From contig CM060979.1 in the NCBI GenBank assembly GCA_030765065.1, positions 21,047,001-21,111,000 of the forward strand: 64,000 nt of DNA, in the 5' to 3' direction. This DNA is from Deroplatys truncata (Eukaryota > Arthropoda > Insecta > Mantodea > Mantidae). Of the stretch, positions 56,383 through 64,000 are shown one piece after another. The notes beneath the pieces were generated by a model. That model was given only the letters and a program-made list of their open reading frames with translations, had not been told where the DNA came from and made no database searches. The position numbers were made by a program, and so were the translations under genes. The stretch's first letter is position 1. Each line of letters begins with the position of its first letter.

Positions 56383-56970
56383 AGTTTTTTCACAATTTCA
56401 TGCGATATAAAGATATTGCTTCCCCCACTAGACATAAAATTGGACTTGATGAAGCAATTTGTAAGGGCTCTACCACAGGATGGACCCTGCTTCAAGTACC
56501 TTTCCAAGAAATTTCCCTTCATTACACAAGACAAATTAAAGGCTGGAATTTTTGTTGGTCCTCAAATAAAGAAATTGATGAAGGATGAAGATTTTGAGAA
56601 GACAATGAATGAGAGAGAAATAGAAGCATGGACCGCCTTCCGATCAGTTACTGAAAACTTCTTAGGCAATAACAAAGATTCTAATTACAAGGCCATTGTC
56701 GAAACAATGTTGGAGAATTTCAAGAAGATGGGTTGTAATATGAGTGTAAAGATGCATTTTCTGCATTCACATATCGGCTACTTTCCAGAAAATCTGGGAC
56801 ATTATAGTGAAGAGCAGGGAACGTTTTCACCAATATGTTAAGGAAATGGAGAGGAGGTACCAGAGGAGATGGAATGAAACTATGATAGCCTGCTACGTTG
56901 GATGTTGAGGAGAGAGTCATCCTCAAGGATCTGCAAGGAAGTCAAAGAAGAGAAAGTTTGAAAAAAAAAT
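56383..56970 (+). pseudogene. Remnant of a multicopy conserved insect protein
   Basis: From about 56410 the frame reads LLPPLDIKLDLMKQFVRAL, then GIFVGPQIKKLMKDE, AWTAFRSVTENFLGN, NMSVKMHFLHSHIGYFPENLG and SEEQG. Similar sequences, usually annotated as uncharacterized and often in many copies, are known to me from insects; there the motif continues ERFHQ...ME.RYQG and ends in a basic RRKSKR-like tail. Both later motifs can be seen here (56870, 56945) but not in the same continuous frame, so the C-terminal third is interrupted. A splice-acceptor-like TATCACGTACAG precedes the match at 56382, which suggests a last exon, and AATAAA lies at 56969. The function is unknown to me. The multicopy habit hints at a transposon-borne gene, but I cannot show TIRs. 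Confidence 0.6.
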
Positions 56971-57536
56971 AAATGAAACACTTTGGCTTCTTGTTTTGTT
57001 AAAATGTAATCATGAAATAAATTAGGGGAGTTCTTGAGACTATTCTTAAAATGTTTCTTGAATAAAAACTTACCTTGTGTGAAATGGCATTTGAATACTT
57101 TTCTACGCTCATTAGTAAAATTGTCAAAACATTACTTATTTTGTGTAAAAAACTGACGTGATAGAAAAAAAAACGGAAATTATTTCTGGAATTAGCATAA
57201 AAACTTGATTCAAGAACACCTACTTTTAAGAAATCATCTGACAAAAGGTTTGAAAATGCAGACTAGTGTAATTCTTATATTTTGAAAAGGAGATATTTCA
57301 CTCTCTTGCACAGCGCTTTCCCTCTCGGATAGATATTTTCCTTATATGTTCACTCTGTCACTGCATCGACAAAATATGTGGATGCACTGCTACTGTCAGC
57401 TTCGTTCCGTAGCACCTCTTGGGTAGACACATTGTAATATGTCCAGCTTCAGCAGAGCTTAGGATAAAGGTCGGCTCGGGCCGGGTTCTGGCTTGATTTG
57501 AAAAATGTTTGACGCGCTTGGGCTTGAAAGTAAATA
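56971..57536. other. spacer, nothing recognised
   Basis: AT-rich followed by short GC stretches; no domain or repeat recognised. Confidence 0.4.
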
Positions 57537-57692
57537 CCATGCTCAACATATGCATTTTGTTTGTCATGTAAATATTTTAAACGTGTGGTATTTCAATCAA
57601 AAGCTTTAGTGCCATTTTTATAAAATCAAAAATAACGAAAACCTGTCTATGTAAAGGGCAAATGGGCACGGGAAAAAAATCGATCACATTTT
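57537..57692 (-). mobile_element. Family A piece A27
   Basis: CATTTTGTTTGTCATGTAAA, CAATCAAAAGCTTTAGTGCC and TCTATGTAAAGGGCAAATGG follow the family's minus-strand middle part. Confidence 0.55.
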
Positions 57693-58176
57693 TTGGCCCG
57701 CGATCTTAAGGTGCTTGGAATAGCACAAACATCTCACAGCATGCACATATCCATAGCTGTAGTAATACTAAATGAATGCTTGCTTCGCCCAATTGCGAAT
57801 AACGTTGCTTCAGCACGACGGCTACAGAATCCGACTCCCTCCGTCCACCCACACCCAGGACATGGTGGTCAGAGTGCAGTAATAGGGGCGCCATGTGGCC
57901 AACAGCGCAGTATGCTATTGACTTGCCGTTTACTTCATGCAGATTCCGGGATCTCAGCCGCCACTATTTCTGCAAAGTGGCTCCTCAGTTGGTCCCAAGT
58001 ATAATCGGCGCAACAGTTCTAGACACGTGAAAATCTTAATGAGAGCTATGATGCGAGTTGTTTACCAGATCAGGTGGTGACCGGTCGACGGCATGCTGCA
58101 GGAGTGCGTGGGACAGTCATCGTCAAATATCCACAACGGTTATGCACTGCGTTGCGCTGATAAACTTAGTTATATA
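57693..58176. other. spacer, nothing recognised
   Basis: Mirror-strand frames at 57693-58004 show no domain. Confidence 0.4.
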
Positions 58177-59139
58177 CAGTATATTAAAATCCATGCTATA
58201 AAAAGCGCTTAATATAAAAAACGCTGTCAATCATTGCCTCCAATTCTTCCACATCTAACAACCCTTCCTCTTCTGCGGAATCACTCACATTATTGCCGTC
58301 ATCACTGCTGTCACTACTTTCTGCACCATTATCCTGGATGAGAATTATTTCTATTTGATTTTCTGCAATTCCGTATTTTTCGGAATAATGATTCTTAATT
58401 TATTCAACATGTCGACATACATTTTCCCATTCTGGCCTTCCAATTTCAGCAAATTGCTGGCGTTATAGCTGCTCCACATATTTTAATTTAAAAGTGATAT
58501 TTCTGCATGCCACCCATTTTTTGACATCAGCCCAGATTAATTCGATTGGGTTTGGATCTGGGCGATACGATGACAGTCTAAGTACATTATGGCGATGTTG
58601 TATTACTATCTGGTCAAGTATGTATGACTTCTGAAGCTGTTTGTTGGCTTTAATTAAGTTTTATAGCTTTGTTTTACTCATGCTTTCATCTAAAGCTTTA
58701 TTATGTCTAAGTAACCAAACTCTCATTTCTTCTTTCAAGGAAGTTGAGGTAGGTGGTTTGTCAATTTGAGTGTTGACCCATTGTGAAGCATTGTCGATGA
58801 CCAGAACAGACCCAGCAGGCATATTAGGTATCAACATGGCGTTGATTCACTTCATGTAATTTTCTGTATTCATTTCTTGATGAAAATCTCCTGTTGTTTG
58901 TTGCGACTTGTAAAAGAAGGGCATTTGGAACGAAGCCGATCTTTCCAACAGCACGAACGATAATAAGTATTTGCCCTTTGGGAACAGGTGCCTGCAAACC
59001 TAATTCGCTATCGTCACTCCAACTTTTAGCTGCTGTATGACTGCTGTGTATGTATGACTCATCTTCATTCATTATAGTATTTTTCTGAAATTTGTAGCAC
59101 GACCTTGAAAATTGATGCTGATATAACTACACACTGATA

Positions 59140-59273
59140 TAAGTACATATAAAATTAGTCATTTGGAAAGGTAGAATCAGACTGAAAAATTCAATGCCAT
59201 AGCCGGGATTTGAACCACGGATCTTAGGTTTTCCGTGCCGTTGCTCTAACCGACTAAGCTATCATGGCTACAT
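59140..59273 (-). mobile_element. SINE S2, copy d, inside the transposase remnant
   Basis: The minus strand begins GCCATGATAGCTTAGTCGG (A box), with ATCCGTGGTTCAAATCCC (B box) and GGCTATGGCA, giving a matched acceptor-like stem with the start. CAGTCTGATTCTACC follows as in S2b and S2c. The anticodon arm does not fold properly, so it is a SINE head and not a working tRNA. Confidence 0.75.
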
Positions 59274-59276
59274 TTA

Positions 59277-59330
59277 CTTTTTATTTTTATTTTTTTATTT
59301 TATTATTTTTTTATTTATTTATTTTGCTTT
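59277..59330 (+). repeat. T-rich (ATTT)n-like tract
   Basis: About 50 bases of irregular T3-7A repeats bordering SINE S2d. Confidence 0.85.
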
Positions 59331-59870
59331 TCTGTTAGAACTCTTCTATTTGATTTCGGTTTCTTCCATTTGAACCCTAAATCTTTAATAATTTTTCTGA
59401 GATTTGTAGCACCACCTTGAAAGTTTCTGCTGTCTTTCAGCTGGATGAGCAATCTGCTTATTGTTAGCACAGTTTTTTCTTCCACATAGGAATTGTGAAT
59501 CGTGCGCCGAATGACGCATTCGAAATCGTCTATTTCTGTAATACGTTTAGCAACCTTATGTTTCTTCCCAGTTGTGTCAAATGGTACTCTTTCATCCATA
59601 TGTTTTTTTTCTCTTATCTTTGAGAACTCTGGAAATGGAACTCGGTGAAACACCAGTTGCTTTGACTACTCTTTCTTTCGCTCTCTTAAGGCTTTTGTGG
59701 AACTCGGATATAATTTCTTCCTTCATCTCTGCTTCTTGCTTCATGAAGTCGATGACATTTGCAATTATTTCCCTACTTTGACTATGTAACACCTTACCAC
59801 TTAACTTTGAAAACATAGGAGCCATGGTTATAAATATAACAAATATAAAGTAAGTACTATTTATATACTG

Positions 59871-60779
59871 CTCTCTTTAAAATTACAACCAGATGCAGAC
59901 ACTTTCTATGCAGACTGCGTGTTACGCACTGTGAGTAAGCAAAGGTATTATATCGCTTTCGTTGATAAAGCTAAACATAAACCATTCCTAGGCTCGGCAG
60001 CTGGGATGGCAATCAAGGTCACTATTCCAGAAGTTTTGCGCGAGTAATACCTTAGTGCATGCGTTACCAGGTCTTCCAGCAGGGGAAAACATCTCCATGC
60101 CGGTACTTGAGATCTAACCGCAGTCAGCAGCGCTTCGTGGACTGATAATAATAAATAATAATAACTGCAAAATAATTTTAGTTAAAACAAAATTAGATAA
60201 TTGGTCCCGGGCCAAGTGGTACAGTATAACCTATTCTCGGGTTCGGGCCGGGCCGTGCCTAGGAATTTCGGCCCTTATAGATCTCTGGTTCAGAATGCTA
60301 CTGCACATGCTCTCTTTACCCCACTCCTCATGTTCGGTGCCAGTCTTTGGGTAGACATGTCTATAGTCGACATCTCCATGCAATAATGGCGTTTAAAACC
60401 TAAAATACCTACCCATCCTTGATTTTTCTCAGAAAGACGAAAAGTGACAAGAAGATTCCAAGGTAATTAATACATAAAATACAGATGGCTTAGAAGTTAT
60501 AGTCCTAGGAAATGTTACTACTGCGGTGAAGAGTCATGAAGAGTCAATGAAAGACTGAAGCTAAAAGTATGAAGCAAAATGTCGTATTTAAAATGCGAGT
60601 ATACTTTATATGTTAGGAAGAAACAGGATTAGTCATTGTTTGTCTGAAACTTCTCTCTCTCTCGGCAAGCAATGAGACAGTGAAAGTGTGACTTGCTGAT
60701 CCAGAAGATTCGTCAGCAGCAGCACAATTAGGTATGCATGTGTTATGAGAAAATCTCTACCCAAAATTTTTGTTATGTA
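59871..60779. other. 0.9-kb spacer, nothing recognised
   Basis: A (AATAAT) stretch near 60147 and short GC-rich patches; no gene or shared repeat recognised. Confidence 0.4.
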
Positions 60780-62062
60780 CGACGGCTGTCTCAGAAGTAC
60801 CCGACCTAACAAAGAAAACAAACATTTTGGGAAAAAAACATCTTTATTTCTCTACATAGTCTCCTTTCAGCTCGATACACCTTTCCCAGCGGCGTTCAAT
60901 AGCTTCGATACCCTGTTTATAGTGAGAACCGTCGAATTCTGCAGAATAGCAATGAACTGCAAACTGCACCTCTTGATTGTTAGCAAATCTATTACCACCA
61001 AGCCATTTCTTCAACTTTGGAAACAGAAAATAATTAGAGGGGGCTAAGTCTGGCGAATAGGGTGCATGAGGAAGCAACTCGAACTTTAACTCGTTGATTT
61101 TGACCATGGCGATAATGGATGTGTGAACTGGTGCATTGTCTTGATGAAACAGAACTTTCTTTTTCGCTAATTGCGACCGTTTTTGCCTAATTTCATCATT
61201 CAAACGCTGCATTATGTTTGCATAATACTCGCCGTTGATTGCTTTTCCTTTTTTAAGATAATCAATGAAAATTATCCCACGCGCATCCCAAAAAACTGAC
61301 GCCATGGTCTTGCCTGCGGATGGAACTGTCTTCGCCTTCTTTGGAGCCGATTCTCCCCTTTCAATCCACTGTTTTGACTGTTCCTTCGTCTCAGGTGTGA
61401 AGTGATGGACTCATGTTTCATCCATGGTTATGAATCGACGAAAAAACTCGGCTTTATTGCAGCGAAACATCGCCAAACACTCGACTGAAACATTCTCATG
61501 ACCTTGCTTTTGTTCCATTGTGAGTAAACGCGGCACCCATCTTGCGCACAGCTTTCTCGTGTCTAAATTTTCAGTTAGTGTGCGATGAAAACTTTTTGAA
61601 ATGCCTGCGATGTCTGCTAGCTCGCGCACTTTCAGTCGACGGTCATGCAATACCATTTTGTGGATTTTCTTCACAATTTCTGGCGTGGTCACCTCATTTG
61701 GTCGACCACTGCGATGTTCGTCTTGGCAGCTCGTACGGCCTCGCTTAAACTCTGCCACCCAATATTTTACTGTTGTAAACGAAGGAGCAGAGTCCCCCAG
61801 AGTAGAATCAGCTTTAATATTAGTTGGACTAAGACCTTACAAATAAAAGTATTCTATCACATAACATTGGCCAGTTTTATCCATGTTTACAAATTCGCTG
61901 AGAGCGTTCACGATTGATGGCTGCCAAACAATTACTAAACAACGTAGCACCGTCAAACTTCAAACTTAAGCTTTATAAGATTGGTACTTTCTACCATAAT
62001 CATTTGTTTAAAAAACAACCGCTATATATACGTCAGGTCGGGTACTTCTGGGACTGTCCTCG
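60780..62062 (-). mobile_element. Full-length mariner MarC, 1.28 kb
   Basis: TA at 60778-60779 and 62063-62064 flank TIRs of about 28 bases: CGACGGCTGTCTCAGAAGTA on the left and CGAGGACAGTCCCAGAAGTA on the right, both leading into CCCGACCT. This is the standard mariner layout, with 5' and 3' UTRs around one transposase frame. It is a different family from MarA/MarB. Confidence 0.9.
60844..61884 (-). pseudogene. Mariner transposase, in one frame but inactive (MarC)
   Basis: From ATG at 61884 to the stop at 60844 is 347 codons, the normal mariner length, all in one frame. Order: N-terminal HTH (SAPSFTTVKYWVAEFKRGRT; RPNEVTTPEIVKKIHKMV; KVRELADIAGISKS), LCARWVPRLLT linker, TMDET (first Asp, residue 155), HQDNAPVHTS (Asp 249), YSPDLAPSNYFLF (residue 284), and the end CIELKGDYVEK. 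There are two premature stops: codon 16 (where relatives have Lys), and codon 158 (TGA at 61411-61413, where relatives have Trp). The third catalytic acid is Asn in place of Asp. It would have been a DD34D transposase acting at TA sites; this copy cannot be active. Confidence 0.9.
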
Positions 62063-62064
62063 TA

Positions 62065-62439
62065 GCTCTCCTACCAAGTGTTATATATTCTTTCAGTCAG
62101 CTACTAAGAGAAAAACTCACTTTCCTAATTTCGTAACTTTTCTTACTATCTTCAATATTCCCGGGCCTATTCTTGAAAGTTTGAACGTCATTAAAAGTCT
62201 TCCTGATAAACAAAATGACAAAATAATAGTAACATTTTAATTGTTATGCATTCAACATTATCAAATCTTCGTATCGCATTCTTGGAAGACGTCAGAACAC
62301 AACAGAGGCGGACACCTCCCGCACTGCGACTTACGGGAGTTCTATTACGGCTACAAACCCCCAGGAGGAAGAGGTGAAATGAAGGAAACACAGTAGGCTA
62401 TAGGTCGCAGGCAGACGAGTTCACACAGACGCGCGGAGT
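62065..62439. other. spacer, nothing recognised
   Basis: No shared repeat or domain seen. Confidence 0.4.
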
Positions 62440-62812
62440 CCCTAACAGTTCCTGGCTCGAAGACCCGTCCCACTACTGGAACGGCCCAGAGAGGACGATG
62501 AACGATCCGTTGAACCAAGCAGCCTTCTAGTGTTCACGGGGAATACTCTTTCCTTTGATCAAGCAGTTGACACCGCCATACGCCACAAAACCTAGAAGCA
62601 CACCTGCAACATGAGAGGGAAACGGAATGAAAGGGAAATGTTATAAAGGAATTCGTGTTAGATGTTAAACGACCCTACCCTCCGTCTACGGACCAGGAAA
62701 ACCACAAAAAAACTCAGTTCAGAGTGGACGGTCAACGAAATCAAACCCGAGACTTCCCCAATACGAGCCTCACACGTTACCGCGGAGGCAACTCGCTCAG
62801 ATATATAGGTAG
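62440..62812 (-). mobile_element. SINE S5, copy e, uninterrupted
   Basis: The minus strand starts near 62812 with GCCTCCGCGGTAACGTGTG and a B-box-like GGGTTTGATTTCG. It continues CCACTCTGAACTGAG, GTGTGCTTCTAGGTTTTGTG, GAAAGAGTATTCCCCGTG and GGGACGGGTCTTCGAGCC. The same order with the same landmarks is found in S5a (1-600). Confidence 0.65.
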
Positions 62813-63240
62813 GTAGTAGATAAAGTAAAATCTGTTTTTGAACAATCAAATATATACACTTTTTGTGCAGTCTATATAAAACGCTTGTGCAGCTTTAGTT
62901 GTTTTTAACTACTGTTTCAAATATTACAAGAAGAAAAGAGAAATGGAATTGTGCGGTCATCAACCGTGACATTGAAATGGAAAGGTCATGCTGCACGCTG
63001 TGTTCCCCGACGACGACTTTTTTCTCACAAAGTTAATCGTTTGTCGTAAGGAACTATCCATTAGTGCGTGGAGTCAGTGACCAGCTGGCGGTTGACAAAT
63101 GATAACCTGAAAGGACAAACGTCATTACCTCTATCCGCTTTAGCCTCCAACAGTACGCTAACATTGTTGCCGAACAGTAGTTAACCACCTTATTGCATGA
63201 TACTTTCTCTCTTACAAAAAAAAAAATTAAACTTTAGATA
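62813..63240. other. spacer, nothing recognised
   Basis: No feature seen. Confidence 0.4.
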
Positions 63241-63495
63241 ATCTATACTAATATTATAACGAGAGAAAGTTTGTGTGTGTTTGTGTATGTAGGGTAATCT
63301 CAAAAACCACTAAACCGATTTTGATAATTCTTTCACCATTGAAAAGCCCAATTTGTTCTGATGGACAGGGGCTATAAAACACCTAATTTCATTTCGTAAA
63401 TTACTAAAATATTAAAAAGGATTTACAAAGCCCTTGTACTTGAATACGAACAAATTGCAGTAATAAAAGAGCATTATCACTAACCTTGACTTTTA
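63241..63495 (+). mobile_element. Possible Helitron-type 5' tip
   Basis: TCTATACTAATATTATAACG followed by AGAGAAAGTTTGTGTG and AACCACTAAACCGATTTTGA is a motif order I associate with non-autonomous Helitron-like repeats of many insects. No 3' hairpin plus CTRR end could be placed, and no coding sequence is present. Confidence 0.35.
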
Positions 63496-63514
63496 ATTGA
63501 GAAAGCCATGAAGT

Positions 63515-63604
63515 AGAAAGACTCTGATGCGTTACATTCATATGACTTTCTCTACTCTCTATCGTTTATTAGTGGGAATACAACCTATTCTTACTAAAGC
63601 TTAT
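63515..63604 (-). mobile_element. Family A piece A28 (right tip)
   Basis: TCTGATGCGTTACATTCATA, then TCGTTTATTAGTGGGAATAC, is the old-type right end. It is only about 90 bases long and back-to-back with A29. Confidence 0.65.
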
Positions 63605-64000
63605 TGCTTCCTCTACCACGTACATAGTAGGTAGAGAAGAGCATTTCATTTCCACCCAAAAATTCGATAACAGATTTCACCGGAATTATATGTTTTGAAG
63701 CCCCATGAATCCAAATAAAGCATTTTTTGGAAACATGTCCGTGTGTGTATGTGAACAGTATAACTCATAAGGAAAATTCGGATAAACTTCGTATTTAAAT
63801 GCATTATGTTCCAAGGATGCGACACGAAGACTTTCAAAAAAATTCCCCCTCTCTAAACCACCCTTTATATGGAACATTTTTCGAAGTTGTTTATTTTCTA
63901 AAAAATGGCTCTAACGAGTTTGTTTGAAATCATACATGTTAAAGATATTTACATGAAAAATAAAATGTATATGTTGAATTTTCTAGAATTAGCCGGTGAA
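63605..64000 (+). mobile_element. Family A copy A29, cut by window end
   Basis: CTTCCTCTACCACGTACATA palindromic left end, ATTTCCACCCAAAAATTCG, GT site (GTGTGTATGTG, 63742) and body up to the last base. Truncated only by the window. Confidence 0.8.

Larger units (their letters stand above)
58200..59825 (-). pseudogene. IS630/Tc1-like DDE transposase remnant
   Basis: From ATG at 59825: MAPMFSKLSGKVLHSQSREI leads into an HTH region with VVKATGVSPSSISRVLKDKR. Then, in another frame, come FECVIRRTIHNSYVEEKT and LRKIIKDLGFKWKK. After the SINE comes NEDESYIHSSHTAAKSW (first catalytic Asp), then APVPKGQILIIVRAVG, VLVIDNAS (second Asp, about 58790), HRHNVLRL and RPDPNPIELIWADVKKWV (third acid, NPIE, about 58560). 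It ends in an acidic tail (SSDSSDDGNNVSDSAEEE). All three catalytic acids survive, but there are several frameshifts and stops plus the SINE insertion. Relatives are widespread in insect genomes. Confidence 0.8.
58177..59870 (-). mobile_element. IS630/Tc1-type transposon remnant, about 1.7 kb
   Basis: Contains a transposase remnant over almost its full length on the minus strand. Possible tips are CAGTATA at 58177 and the inverse TATACTG ending at 59870; a TA precedes the left one but not clearly the right, so the ends are tentative. It is interrupted by a SINE and an AT-rich tract at 59140-59330. Confidence 0.6.

Noticed and set aside
56960-57290. Extension of the 56.4-kb gene into following AT-rich DNA
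   Set aside because: AATAAA at 56969 and loss of any motif afterwards suggest the gene remnant ends there.
59200-59273. Functional tRNA gene
   Set aside because: A and B boxes and an acceptor-like stem are present, but the anticodon arm does not fold and the S2 SINE body follows directly.

Overview
The window looks like repeat-dominated, intron- or intergenic-type DNA from a large arthropod genome, most likely a hemimetabolous insect. The reasons are several mariner/Tc1-type transposons of insect character, at least six tRNA-derived SINE families, AT-rich spacer, and the absence of any bacterial-style gene packing. I cannot name the species. I found no intact host gene, rRNA, functional tRNA or CRISPR array. 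Every protein-like stretch I recognise is a transposon remnant or one broken multicopy insect gene.

The dominant component is one AT-rich, non-coding repeat, called family A here. Full copies are about 0.83-0.86 kb. There are about 29 copies or pieces in both orientations, making up roughly a quarter of the window. Its left end is a palindrome (CTTTCTCTAC...GTAGAGAAAG), its right end is GTAGAGAAAGT followed by a small hairpin (ATGTG...CACAT) and CAGA, and copies sit in T-runs. Copies lie head-to-tail or nested in one another (9.9-12.9 kb, 27.8-30.6 kb). A (GT)n tract sits at the same internal position in many copies. These traits together recall non-autonomous Helentron elements (HINE/DINE-1 type), which is an inference.

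Region by region. 0-3.1 kb: SINEs, one inserted in another. 3.2-9.8 kb: family A pieces, an LTR-like fossil, a palindromic MITE and two copies of a TIR element (X, Z). 9.9-12.9 kb: nested family A cluster. 13.5-14.2 kb: 46-bp minisatellite. 14.6-20.1 kb: two mariner copies of one family. 20-33 kb: family A copies, a third TIR element (Y) with a tyrosine-recombinase-like fragment, and SINEs. 33.7-39.6 kb: SINEs, including an inverted pair. 40-41 kb: family A split by a long-TIR mariner derivative. 41.8-44.7 kb: 48-bp minisatellite with an internal 1.3-kb duplication. 44.7-55 kb: SINEs, family A and a deletion derivative of a second transposase family. 56.4-57 kb: remnant of a conserved insect protein family. 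58.2-59.9 kb: IS630/Tc1-like transposase remnant. 60.8-62.1 kb: full-length but dead mariner. 62.4-64 kb: SINE, a possible Helitron tip and family A running off the window.

The parts do not form a pathway. What the window records is layered transposition: old family A copies received mariner derivatives, SINEs and younger family A copies, and flanking or junction information gives a relative order. Coordinates of repeat copies are read by eye and are generally good to about 5-30 bases; where a target-site duplication or TA dinucleotide was visible, ends are closer.
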